The notes under the pieces were generated by a model that ran no database searches, was not told the DNA's origin, and saw only the letters and a program-made list of their open reading frames with translations. 64,000 bases of DNA from Tetraselmis striata (taxonomy: Eukaryota; Chlorophyta; Chlorodendrophyceae; Chlorodendrales; Chlorodendraceae), in the NCBI GenBank assembly GCA_006384855.1, contig VCJN01002223.1, positions 62,001 to 126,000 on the forward strand, read 5' to 3'. The translations under genes were made by a program, and so were the position numbers. Numbering within the stretch: the stretch's first letter is position 1; the number at the start of each line of letters is the position of its first letter. Of the stretch, positions 32,117-43,700 are shown in pieces.

Positions 32117-35100
32117 CGCTATTTTTATCGTACGCGTGACGCCGTCACGGATGTCACACCTCGGCCACCTGCCGTAAAGTACCTCGCCGTCACGGATGTG
32201 ACCTGCCCTAGTTTAGAGCATGTCATTTGCGCGAAAATATCAAGATATTGTCGTGCAAACTGCCATTTGCGTTAGGCAATATCAGCGCTGCTGGGGTCCT
32301 GCTCGATATTGCGTAACGCAACGCCCTGATGCGCCCTGCTGCCGAGGTTCTGGCTTGATATCGCAGCCGTCATCACCTGTGCTGACGGCTGCCACTCGTC
32401 CTCCGTATTGCGCTTGGGCGCGCACTACCCGTCTTGTGCCACGCGTACTACTTGGGTGGTTTGTGTCATTCGGGTGTTGCTACTGGGTGCCCGAGCGGCC
32501 ATACCGCAGCATCATCCAATACCGCGTTCCGCGATGGTGGACGACACGCTGCTCGTGCCGTGCCGCATTGGCAAGCGATGGTTGCGGCACATCTTGACAC
32601 GTACGAAAACGTTGCAGAGGAGCTTGTCGCAAGACTTCCCTCACTGGCGCAACCGGTAGGCATCGTCAGGTAACTTCAAAGCGCGCGGCAGTAATTGCCC
32701 CCCCCCCCCCCCCCCACCTCCTCTCGATCCCGACTTGGCCCGCGACGTTTGTGCGCCGTTTGTGCACTGCGTATTGTCGCGCCGTGAAGAGGCGCACTTA
32801 ACGATTATTGACCCGGCCGAATATTGTTCCCGGCCGCGAATTTCACGTTGGCTGCCATTCTCAGCACGCGCGGCTTGCGCTGCTTATAGCCGCACTGAAC
32901 CCCCCCCCCCCCCCCCCCCACACACACACATCCACACAGCCCAAACTACTCCAACTTGCGCGTATAGACATGATTGCTATCTCTTCCGGACTATCCATGC
33001 ACTTTGCTCCACTAGGCCTGCCTGACACCCCCCTCTCCCCCGCCCCCTCTCTCCCCTTGCTCTAAACATAAACTCAAGGCTGCTCTGGCTCTACGCCCGA
33101 GCACAACCAGCAAGTTGCAGCGCGCGTAGATGCAACTCTCCTGCCTACAAGCAGGTGCGCGCCTGGTGTGTGCTTGGAGGCAGAGGGGAGGGGACTGCGT
33201 AGTCGGCTGTGAGGAATAGCCGCACGCCATGTTGCATGCTGCTGCCGCAGCGTCGGACCAGCCGGCTGGGGTGCACAGGGGCCGTGCGCAGATGCAGCGT
33301 GCTTGACGCCATGATGCCCCGACGCCCCCGTCGGTGCGTCGTCCAGTTAGGGTAATGGCAATGGGGGAGGAACAAGGGCTTGTCATGGGCATTCAGGCAG
33401 ACTGCGGGACTTAGTGTCACTGAATCAACTGCAATAGATGCAGTTGCTACCGTAGTGCAGTCATGATGCTGGACATTCGTTTGGACGGTAGGGCCGCAGC
33501 GACGCCGGCCTGCAGCTGCGCCGTCTTGCCGCGGTGCAGGTGCACACTCGCGCAATGTGTGTAGTATTTGATAGTGGTGCCACACATTGATTGCATGGAG
33601 GGATTGCATGCGTGACAGGGGGGGGGGGGAGGGGGGGGGGGGGGGGGGGCTAACGAGTGCATGGCAGGTGCTGGCGGCAGGGCAGGTGGCGTCGCAAGCG
33701 CAGCCGCTCAGGAAGCAGCATGCAGGCACTACAGGAAGCATTGTAGGTTGGGAGCAGCAGTGCGGTGGTTGGGATGGCGCCGGACTAGTATTGGCAGGCT
33801 TTAGTACTGGCAGCATGACTAGATTATAGCTAGCAGTGTGTAATAAAACGCATGGCGATACTTGGCCTATGCTGGACTGCGCAACTTCTGCACATTGCGT
33901 ACGCCACTGCACCAGCGCCTCCCAGTGAGCGTGCAATACATTCTGAGGTCCATGTTGGGCTACACTGTAGGGGAAGTGCATGTGTGGGATGGCTGGGCTG
34001 GGCAGTATTTGCAGAAATGACGCAATAAACTTACACCATTTTAGTGACCTAGCTAATGTCGGGCATCTCCCCCTTTTTGAGGCGTGTGCCACACTTATTC
34101 AAACGGTCCGTCTCTTGGCAGTTGTCAAAGGCTTTTGCTACGTCGATGCCTTCCTTCCCTAGGCGTTGTGCTGTAGCATCTACAATGTCAATGATTGTGC
34201 GTCTGCGCGATAAATGCTTCCTTCCACTGCAAGACGCTCTATAGGCCTTGCACTTTGGATAAGCATTCGGGCTGGCAATCATTGTCTGTACTGATGGCTT
34301 TTGCACTGTCTGTTTTGTTCCGTTGGGAAATAACATCTATTTGGGTGCCATAATTCCACTCTGTGTACAATCCTGACACAGTTTTGACATCCGTACACAT
34401 TCGACAAAGATTTGCTCGGACCTCCGCAGGTAGAGAATAGTAATCGCTGTGTTGTGATGCAGACTGCGGAGCTTGCGCCGGCCGCGGTGCTGTGCCATGT
34501 TGGGCCACAGTGGTCGCCAGATGGGGCACCTGTACTGGTCCCACTAGCGGAGGACGGGTGGCCGTTGATGGCCTCGCCTCCGCCTATGCCAAACGGGAGG
34601 GGAGAAGGGGAGGTAGCATATTACGGAGAAATAAGCGTAAAGGCGAAGCTTAATAGACATACATGTACGGCGCACACCACTAGTAAAATATGTGCTTCGG
34701 AGGTTCAATGCGTACCTGGTCATTGCCGGGAGCACCAAGCTGCTCAGCTACGAGCTCCAGTGCCGTATTTACAGCAGCTTGAATTCACGTAGAGTAGTGT
34801 GGGCGCGATGGGCGGCTTTATCCTATGCTGCTCTAGAATCCATTTGGAATTGGAGGTTGTCCATCATGCTCTAAAATGCAGATTGCATTACCTTATCTCT
34901 GTCCCCTACCTTTGTTAATATGTCCTGCAGAATAGTGACATTGCAATGTGAGAGAATTATGTGTATGCAAAGCTTTAAAGCTAATTGATGGAGGTTGCGC
35001 ACCTGGTGGATTCGGCAGACCATATCTGGTAGGGCATGGAGAGATTCAGCAACATCCGGCGCAAATTCCTCCACTGTAGGCCCCACACAGTTGTTCGCAG

Positions 35101-36118
35101 AGGAAACCAAATGCTCAGCAAGATCGTTTGCATATTGTTTATGTGCCTGTGTTCTGAATACTGCCATATGAAAGAGGGTGGTCACTGAGCCCGGATCGAA
35201 GCGCCAACCCTTTCCTGAAATAAAAGTGCAAATATGATGTGGCGGTAACAACCGAGGCATAGTTCTAGTCAGCAAAAAACTGTCATATGGTAAAAAATGG
35301 ATGGAGTACATGTACATGCAATCCCGGCATGCAGAGGGACTTACTGCGGTCCACAAATATGTTGACAGTGAAAAGCTCCTGCCGGTCGCAAGTGTGGTCG
35401 CCTGCGCAGTTGCAAGCATCTCCCTGCCTATAGACCTATAGAGCGGTTTGATTTCCCAGATTGCATCGCCTTGTCACCTCTCCGCGGTCCATCGAATTGT
35501 CGGCTTGTTATCTATCAGTTGCCACCAAGCAGCAAGAAGGGAGAAAATTCGTACAAAATTAAACTCATACATTATTTCAAGGATAGGAAGCATAAGTGCA
35601 TACATTGTCACAAGGGTGGTAAGGCGGAAAGCTAGATAAGCGCGAACCTACGCTAGGCCGATACTTACATATTGCCTGATCGGCTGCGTTTCGCAGCCCC
35701 CAGCATGGCTTGCGACTGCTGCGATATCCGTGATAGTCATAGGGCAGCTTTCTTGCTCTTTATGTTCCTGCGATCCTTCTTCAGACAATGAAGGCGGAAC
35801 TCATCCATAGCCTCCGGCAGCCTTCCGCCGTATGATGAATCCTGTGGCACAAGTCGCTATATTCCCGCACGGATGGTATTCGCGATTTCAGTATTAGGCG
35901 GTAGCGACTATACATGTACTACTACACGCTATTTTTAATAGATTTAGACATAGACGACGTATACGTATATATATGATAATCCGCGCGCGCGCGGCTTCTG
36001 CTCGTACGAGATATCAGAAGCGGGCGTCACGGTGTTTGGCGCTCGTCACGGATATCGATGGCCGTGACACGGCCGGTACGGGAGTGACATATGCCCCTTG
36101 CATGAGGATAGGAATACG
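32117..36118. repeat. Array unit 5 (right end)
   Basis: The last unit. Its 3' quarter resembles units 1 and 2 rather than 3 and 4: a short (AT)n run, CATCCATAGCC and CGCTATATTCCC. It ends at 36118 in GGATAGGAATACG, after which the flank (ATATATGTAGCGACTA) is unrelated. Confidence 0.85.
34049..35419 (-). mobile_element. Crypton-like ORF of unit 5
   Basis: The same organisation: 34871-35419 (STYLWTAVS instead of STYLWSAV), 34239-34544 and 34049-34336. The C-terminal half is identical in translation to unit 2. Confidence 0.5.
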
Positions 36119-36820
36119 ATATATGTAGCGACTATCTATACATATGTATATAAATGTGGGGCAGGAAGATTAATAGACATTATTTATATCGCTGGGGATA
36201 CTGCCCCAGGGAGAAATGTGTACAAATTGTGCTGCATTCGTAGCGCAGAAGTACCCGATATCCTTGCGATTAGAAATCGCGATTTATCGCGGATCCGGGA
36301 GAAACGGAGCCGCTGCGGTACCACCTGGCGGATTTGCTGTGGAAAGGGATCGACCGGCCCCGCCGCCCAACCAACCGCTCATTTGCGGTCGGTCTCCGCC
36401 CCGCCTCACGCCGGTTCAGATACGTCCGACTATGGTATAGTTCGCCGACTTCGGAGTTGTGGTACTGACAGTGGCGGCGAAGTTCTGTTTTTGAAAGAGA
36501 CGGCACGGACGCGCACATCGCGCGCTCTCCGCTTGCAGGCGGCGTTTTGAAGAATCTAACTGATTAATCCACGCCTACCGACATTTGCTGCGTCAGCTGA
36601 GCCAGCCGAGGAAGCGTTGCCCCCCAACGGGCAACAACCGCAGGCGCGACGGAAGAGGAAGATCAAGCGACACTAGGTCAAGGTGAAGTGGGCCGCGGGG
36701 GTCGTAAGGGACCTCGGCTATCCCACTACAAATAATGAGGGGGTCTGCAAAATTCGGTTTAGTTCCGGCGTTTCAATCGCTTGCTAAGCGGATAGTTGCA
36801 CGAGATCCCACCGGTACCTG
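36119..36820. other. Right flank of the array, no gene seen
   Basis: AT-rich sequence directly after the array, with TAGCGACTA at 36126-36134, the inverted form of the two words in the left flank. Short frames at 36098-36550 begin inside the last unit and have no recognisable features. Confidence 0.35.
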
Positions 36821-37270
36821 GAATACAAGGGGTGCTGCAACTATTTCACGATTTTGAGGTCATTACTTCGGACGCATCGGGTTTTGCGGGCGGTGCCTAG
36901 TGGTGTAATGAACGGATGCATACGCAGCATCAACTGACTCGTACGAATCTCGGCGGGTCATCGAATATATGCGGGAATTATAGTCCTTACATGGTGCCGA
37001 ACACATTACACCGGGCGGGGCCACGCTTACGCAGTAAACGCATTTTGTTCCGACTGGAAAATGCAGCGGCTGACGGTGCGGTTAACAAGGGCGGATCGAC
37101 GTACCCTCACATCAACAAGTTGCTGCTCGCGTACCACAAAATGAACCAGACGCACAATCTGCACGCAATGGCACGGCGCATTCCGGGTAAACACAACAGC
37201 CCAATAAACGGCCTTTCCCCGTCAACGAGGCGGCTGTTGAGCGCTATTTACCACGACCGTCTCCTCGCCG
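36821..37270 (+). mobile_element. Relic of a DIRS-like element (RNase H region)
   Basis: A fossil fragment. Around 36850-37200 the plus strand reads FEVITSDASGFAGGA, then PRLRSKRILFRLENAAADGAVNKGG and ARRIPGKHN in short succession. The pattern DAS..G.GA, L.GK.I..R.DN..A...N..GG and ..R.IPG..N is that of the RNase H domain of DIRS and related retroelements. The neighbouring sequence is too decayed to delimit ends or repeats. It looks old and broken; no target duplication was identified. Confidence 0.5.
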
Positions 37271-38510
37271 ACCCTTCGACGTTGATGCATGCTCTTACCT
37301 CCTCGGCCGTAACGCTTACTGCAAGGTCTTTTGGCAGTCGGCAGTCGATTGTTATCTCCGGCATCACTAGCGAAACCGGCATGTTTACTGCAACCCGGCG
37401 CTCGCCGCTAAGCAGCGGCCCACTAGAAGCGGAGGATCTTGGGTGCGGCAGGTCCGGCGGCACCACCCTCAGCTCCATGTGGTAGGCGTTGGTAACCCCT
37501 AAGACCCGTCCCCGGCTGTGTATATCATGTGGCACGGAGCTTAGCGGTGTGGCCGGTTATGGCGGGTCCTTCGAATCTGCGACGACCGGGGAGCCCTACG
37601 GGGGCTTTTCAAATAGTACTCGTATTCCCGGTAGTGCATATGCTGGCGCCGCCGGGTAGCAGCCATGTACGGGGGGCTGCTACAAATAATTCATGTACGA
37701 CCTCGGCCTTGCGTCGGCCTCTACTCCGAGATCCGCCTGCGGGTGGGGAGGGGGTGTATACGACTGGACGGGGGCAGCGTACTCGTGAAGGCTGTTCAAA
37801 ATAAATTCGTTCTCTCGTACCTCGGTACGACCCGGAACCGACCTGCAGAAAATCTGACATACCCCCCCCCCCCCCCCCCCCCGCGCGCCCCCACCCGTAT
37901 GTGTTCCAAGTGAGAATCACTCGAATCCCAGCCTAATACAGCGGAGTGTTCGGCGGCGCCATGCGGCCGACCCGTTCGGAACACCCGGGAAACCCTCTGC
38001 CGCCCCGTGAGAACGGGCGAGGGCGGCGAGCGTGAGGAGATGGGACCCCCGGCAATTACCGGCGGGGGGCCGGGCGTTCGGGAGCGGAGAGGCCGGGCAT
38101 GGCATCGACTCAAGGGGGCTGGGAGACAGGAATCAGAGTGCTCTGAGGGAGTCGCAGCCATGCAACGGGAGGAGTTAGATGGCGGCCAGCTGGGGGCGAG
38201 TGGCGCGCGGGCGAGCAGGACCGGCCTGCCGCCCACGGAGCGACGACACGCGGACCCGGGGGGGGAGGGGGGGGGGGGGGGGGGTATGGTGCCCGCAAGA
38301 GCAAAGGCGGGTGAGATGAAGGCAGCATCGGCGGATCGTGGCCGAGGCCGGCGGACCGCCACAACAGCCGGCGCGGTGAGGCGATCAGCGCCGCGACCTG
38401 CGGGATATTTTCATTGATGGTGGCAGGTGGAGCCAAGACGCATCACGATGACCGAAGATTGCGCGGTCCCGGTGCACCGACGCGCGGATTGTCTATTGTT
38501 GCGCAAAGTG
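37271..38510. other. Non-coding, G/C-run-rich stretch
   Basis: No convincing gene. A C-run lies at about 37863-37882 and a G-run at about 38262-38284. Frames spanning them are arginine/proline-rich artefacts of composition. Confidence 0.35.
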
Positions 38511-38514
38511 TGGG

Positions 38515-39740
38515 ATGGCTTGGTGTGCGACACGCGCGATGCGAAGAGACACCGATACGCATGAATGGTTTATATGCACAACGTGCAGTTTGCCATATGG
38601 AGCAGCATGTCATGCTGCTGAATGGACTAGACTAGGGCAACTGGCGGACACCCTAGAAGCACAACGCATGAGGACGTCATCTAAGGAAACTTATTATGAG
38701 GCGTCGTTCGCCGGCCATTTTCAGCGGTAAAATATGTAGTGCCAGAGGTGTGTCACCCCTTCCCGCAACGGTGGGATGAGTGCTGCGAACATTTATTGCA
38801 CACTGCATCTATGACTTAAAACACCAGCCTACAACATTACGTGCTAGAATAGCCGTTGTTAATGACTGGCATGCATGGGCGCCAGCATCGATCGATGTCA
38901 TGCGCCGAATGGTCGATGGCAAACCCCTGCAAAAATGAGGCGGTTGTCAAGGAATTGCTAAAGGTCGTGGCAAAGCGGACTAGACGCAAGCCTGGCACAT
39001 GCCTAGCACTTGCCATAGTTGAATACCGCAATATTTACATGCGGGCTTTAATAACCTCAGCCGGTCATATGGTTTTCACCAGCGGTTATGCCTAGTGTTG
39101 TTAAACCTAGATTGTCTGAGGAGAGGTGGTGCAACGGAGCTTCGATAAAATACCGTATCCTCCAAGATGCGTCCATAACACTTGATCCGGCCTCGGATGT
39201 GCAGATTTGCAGGGATGCGCACTCTTCACATATGTACATTCGCATCCGCGTTAATGTCGATAAAAGCTGTGGACACTGGACAGTAGGCAAGAGGCTTTTG
39301 CTTATATTCCAGCTCACATCGCATCGTTACATGTCAACCCGGTGCATCTGCTAGAACAATACTTGAAGGTACTTCGGCCCCAGACACGCAACTTGCTACT
39401 CACACCGCCAACCACAGTGAGGCCGGCTACATTTTCTGGCAAACCTTATGCTGGATTTTCAGTAGCATTTAAGCAAGCACATGTCAAGGCATATCCCGAC
39501 GCTGTAGCATCCCCCACACCGCGGACTCGTCATGGCAATTCGGGCCAGAAGTCGCTCGCCATTTGGTTGTGGAACGAGTACCCGAGTCGGCGGTTGATCG
39601 CGGATGTGGCGGGGCCATTGGGCCTGCATGGAGGATACGATGGATGCATATTTTCGCACATCTGTGGCACATATCTTGCGGTTGATTCGAATTGTATTTT
39701 TACTAGGCAGCATTCAGCGCCACGCCGCCTGACATAATGC
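38515..39740 (+). mobile_element. Decayed tyrosine-recombinase-like element
   Basis: A fossil. Plus-strand fragments recall a tyrosine recombinase in order. An N-terminal piece has LGQLADTLEAQRMRTSSKETYY (38.6-38.7 kb), resembling the core-binding start. A middle piece has NPCKNEAVVKELLKVVAKRTRR (38.9 kb), resembling the NP....V...L.G..R motif. A C-terminal piece near 39.5 kb has TRHGNSGQKSLAIWL and RRLIADVAG, resembling H..R...A......I...G. Crypton or DIRS affiliation is undecided. The element is broken in several places and appears old; its ends were not found. Identification rests on pattern memory only. Confidence 0.35.
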
Positions 39741-42488
39741 GCGGCATGCGCACCAATAATAACCTCGTCCCGTCGTGCCGGGCACGAGCGCGCTGCATGA
39801 GCCTACACGGACGAGTTTCTCCAGGAAAAGGCCGTAAGGCAGCTTACATGTCTAGCACCAAAGACTAAGCGGGAGTAAAGTTGTTAGAAACTTCAAATTT
39901 CAAATTTTGAGCCCTCGGGCAAACTGATTTAATTTACTTAGTACACCGGTACTTTAGCCAGTGGATGGGCTCTCTTAATATAGGCATCACGGTTAAGGAG
40001 TTCCTTGGTACCTATGGCTCTCATTCATGTCGGAGTGGCGGAGCTACTGCGGCTTCTAACGCTGAGATTTTAGTCGAGGACTTTGGCTAGTTGCGGTCGC
40101 ACCGCATCATATTTGTCGTGGTGAGGCGGTGCACTGCGAGACGAGGTCTTTCTCATTTGGTGGCGCAGCGCCCACTCAAACATCATCTTCAAGTCCGCAG
40201 ATGGCGTCTCGGACGTGGGCAACACAAGGGCGAGATCCGGCTGCCACGAGGCGTACGACACACCGCTAGCCGGACGTCTGCGTGAGATATATACCCGGGA
40301 TGTAAACGCATATGTCGCGAGGGCGAGGGTGGGGGAGTGGGGGTGCGTACACGCGCCTCATTGAGCGCAACTCCTCCACCGAGGTTTGTTGCCGAATCTA
40401 GTCGTCGCCCGGGAGAGCAAGCGTCAATAACTCCGTTGTAAGAGGTACTTGCGCATCCCGGCCGCAGGTACATCGTCGAAGTTCATGGGCTGGAATTCAT
40501 GGAATTCATGGCGTATCGCCCGTGTACCGCAAAATTTCCAGCCGTTGGATGTGCTCGTACATATCACAAGGATCCGGTCCTCATCGGGCGCCATACCGCC
40601 TCCAATCCCCTAGATGACACAGCAAGGCTCTCCGTGAGTTGACTGGTTGGGTCGAATAGAACGCCCACGAACTCTATCTCCCCGCGCCGGTGCGCGTCGT
40701 GCAGCCCGGAGCTAACCGTTTCAAAAACGCCCTTCACATGTCGGGCGCGCTTCGCACCGTCGTGGCGTCGTTTACATTAGGACCGCCTAGTTTTGAGTGA
40801 TGGCGAGGGCGACCGCCTCGACGGCGGGGAGATCAATGCGTGTCCGTCTCCAGCTGCATAATGTCGTCCTCGCTTGTGTCATTTCGGTCTGCAAGAAACA
40901 CGACGGGGTTGCGATTAATTTTGGAGTAATATCAGGACTCTCTAGGGAGGGGGCCATCATAGGAGGAGCACTATGGGGAGGGGACCCTCTTGAGAGAGGG
41001 GCACGGTGTGCGTAGCGGCGCACGATCGGCTTCTCCCCCGAAGACATATCGCATCCGCCTCGACATCCCCCGCCATGAACACCGACCAACACGTCGCAGG
41101 TGCGTCGAATTCCCAAGCCCCAGGGGAATGGGCGATTCAACACAGTCTCAATATGGGAGGCGAGTCGCGGGGGCGGGGAGCAAAGAGACACGGACGGTCC
41201 ATACGTTAAGTGGCGGGCCGGGGACGGCGGCTGGCACCGGGGAAAGCCCCCCCCCCCCCCCCCCCCCCCCCCTTTCGGTGCGAGGCGCCGCGAGCGAGTC
41301 CGAACCGTCCATCCTTACAACACGAGTCGCGACGATGTGTATCGGGTGTCAATGTACGCCGGGACGATGTGCGGGTGTTGCGTGACCAAGTGTCCTCGGG
41401 CTGCCGTGCAAGCGCGGAGTTAATGAGAGTGAGCGACTTTTGAATTCTAAAATCGAGTTCCAGCACTGGCGCGGTACATACAGCTCCGGCGGGCCGGACT
41501 GGGTCAAGTCACAGCGCTGTTGGATCCTAGCAGTAGGCGAGGAGGATAACAGTGGCGTACCGAGGTACAAGCTCAAGCCCTCGCGCGCGACTGTGCGCGC
41601 TACAACGACGCCCTGCTCGTCGTCATAATGTCGAATCTGTGGCGAGCTGTGCGCAAATTAATAACCTGCCAAGATCCCTGTAAAATGAGATATGGCCGAG
41701 AGAAAAATAATGTGTCGCTTCTTATTGATATTGATATACTGCACCACTACGGTGCAGTACGAAGGAGTCACCGGGATAGTTAGTCGCTAGAAACCGGGCG
41801 CATGGTGATAGGGTCCCCCCTCGGCACTGGTGTGTGGCAGCGCAAGGCGCCCCTTCGGCCAAACATTCGCAAGGGGCATGACCACTTCCCTGTCGCGCTG
41901 AAGCGCATCGAGAAGAAACTGTGCTCCTTCTATGCTCATCCGGACATAGCGACATACCAACACTTATCATTGGATACGCCTGACGGCTCGGAAAGGAACG
42001 CGTTGGAGTCACTCAGGGTGGCGTGTTGAGCACGGAGGAAAGTCACAGCTTGGCCACCCACAAGGGCCGCAACGCCGATGTGCGTGGGAGGCATATGTAA
42101 CAAGGTAATGTCTCATCTCGTAACAAAGACGAAGTGATTCAGTACCGGGGTACGTCGCGAATTGAATGAGGACCAGAACAATGGGCCAACGTGCGGATAG
42201 GCGGGCTGGTCCCAGCTCGCCTAGGCCGTCTGTCCGGATTACGAGTACCTGTACCCGTAATCCCGGCAAAAACCTTTATTACAAGGTACATCCCCTTTTT
42301 TTTTTTCGCCCCCGGGACAGGACTGGCACCAGTGAAACCCTTGCAGCGTCTCTACGACGGCCGTTTAGGCAGCAATCCAGTCACGGAAAGCCCTGGGTAG
42401 GCGACGCTCCGTTATAGTCATCAAGCAAATTGGCGAAGCATTTCGCAAGACTAATTGGAGTCCAGTGACGGAATTTCCAACACTCGGT
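39741..42488. other. Gene-poor region
   Basis: No convincing gene was found. A C-run lies at about 41249-41272 and a TAGTCGCTA word at 41781-41789. Some frames (for example minus 40787-41191) lack recognisable features. Confidence 0.35.
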
Positions 42489-42788
42489 ATGATCTAAACT
42501 AGTTTATGGGGTTTCCATCCTTGACCTAACCGCTTTTCAGCTACAAGTGCTGCGCAGTGGTACGGGAACTAGTAACTGTTGTTGCGCCCTTGTTGGGTGC
42601 AGCACGAGTAGACATAAAAGCAGCCAGAACAGCTGAGCCTGCCATCTTCCAGTTTTCGCTGCGTTCCACGCAGCGATGTAAAAACTGTCTCGTAACCCGT
42701 TGCGAGCAAGGTCACCCCAGGTTGTTCAAGACCACACCCGGCTCGCCATCCGAGTGTGATATTCTCGTCCGTACGTCCGTGCGTTACT

Positions 42789-43664
42789 ATGTCAGATGGA
42801 GAAGAACCCGTCGCTGAGCCGACGTTGGAGTCGCTGAACGCAGATATGAGGGCCCAGTCTTCATTACTGCGAGAGCTGGCTACAGCTGTGGCACAATTGA
42901 CGGTTCGTGATCGCGTTGTTGATGGAGAAGGAGCACATGGCTCCGGCTCAGGACAGCGTTTCGCGAGACAGCCGACAGGCAGCGGGGGAGCCGCAGAGCG
43001 CCCCGACTTGCTAGAGCTAGCCCAGAGCGGCCGTGTCGGAGCAAAATCCGTGAGTGCCGAGGATGATTACCTCGCGGTGCCAGAGCTACTGCAGAGAGCA
43101 GAGTCTGGTTACGAGGCCGTTCGACCGGTCAGCCGAGTGCCTGGACTTTTCCCCTTGAGCACCGACCTAACGAACGAGTACCTCAAGCAGGATGACCGGC
43201 GTCTGCCGGCCCAGGAGGAGTACTTGTGGATGTCGTGTTTCGGGGCTCACATGGCCGCCCTTTTCGTGGCGCTCGACGAGCTACTGCCCTACGTCCCTAC
43301 CAGCAACCAGGACTTCACCCCCTACCTCGCGAGAGCCCGGAACCACGCCGAGGCCATCGACAAGGCGTTTCGGTTTCGTTTGGCCTTCCTACGGAAGCTC
43401 AATGAGATCAAGCGTGTGCACGGTGACCAAGGTGTTCTGGACGTGCTGCGAGCCCAGCATTTTCAGCCCGCTTCGGAGCATCTGGGTTCCGCGATTTTTG
43501 GGGACCTCATGCGGGACTACGAGCGTCGTGTCTTCGAGGCGACCGTTGCCAGCAGCGCCAAGGCGACCGCTACTTCTCGAGTGGCGGCTGCAGTTGCAGG
43601 TCGCGGGCGTGGGCGAGGACGTGGCGGCGGACGTGGACGTGGCCGCGAAGGTGAGCACGAGTGA
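42789..43664 (+). CDS. Gag-like ORF of the DIRS-like element
   Basis: About 291 codons from the ATG at 42789 (MSDGEEPVAEP). An N-terminal helical segment comes first, then a globular part (YLWMSCFGAHMAALFVALDE, ARNHAEAIDKAFRFRLAFL, LGSAIFGDLMRDYERRVFE). The tail is rich in GRGRGRG. A globular part followed by an RG-rich basic tail is usual for the first ORF of DIRS elements, which acts as a Gag/nucleic-acid-binding protein. The ORF begins about 110 bp after repeat A1, consistent with transcription starting in that repeat. The assignment rests on position and character rather than a named domain. Confidence 0.6.
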   Translation: MSDGEEPVAEPTLESLNADMRAQSSLLRELATAVAQLTVRDRVVDGEGAHGSGSGQRFARQPTGSGGAAERPDLLELAQSGRVGAKSVSAEDDYLAVPELLQRAESGYEAVRPVSRVPGLFPLSTDLTNEYLKQDDRRLPAQEEYLWMSCFGAHMAALFVALDELLPYVPTSNQDFTPYLARARNHAEAIDKAFRFRLAFLRKLNEIKRVHGDQGVLDVLRAQHFQPASEHLGSAIFGDLMRDYERRVFEATVASSAKATATSRVAAAVAGRGRGRGRGGGRGRGREGEHE

Positions 43665-43700
43665 CGGTGTGGGGCGCCGTTCGTCGGAGCTGCAGGAGCC

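Larger units (their letters stand above)
16018..36118. repeat. Tandem array: five ~4.0-kb units, head to tail
   Basis: Units start at the word CGCTATTTTTATCGTACGCG at 16018, 20046, 24070, 28103 and 32117, and the last ends at 36118. Unit lengths are about 4028, 4024, 4033, 4014 and 4002 bp. By eye the copies differ only by sparse single-base changes, G/C-homopolymer and CA-repeat length, and an (AT)n expansion. Left flank and right flank diverge abruptly exactly at unit boundaries, so the array holds a whole number of units. Each unit carries a minus-strand spliced ORF, a ~1.8 kb non-coding part with poly-C, CA and poly-G tracts, and a ~200-bp junction segment with palindromes. High identity indicates recent amplification or ongoing homogenisation. 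Collapse or expansion by the assembler cannot be excluded. Confidence 0.95.

Noticed and set aside
16018-36118. CRISPR array or rDNA/histone cluster
   Set aside because: The unit is 4 kb with no short repeat-spacer pattern, and no rRNA, 5S or histone sequence was recognised within it.
36916-37485. 189-codon plus frame as a host gene
   Set aside because: Its middle matches the RNase H pattern of DIRS-like elements and the surroundings are decayed, so it is treated as a relic.
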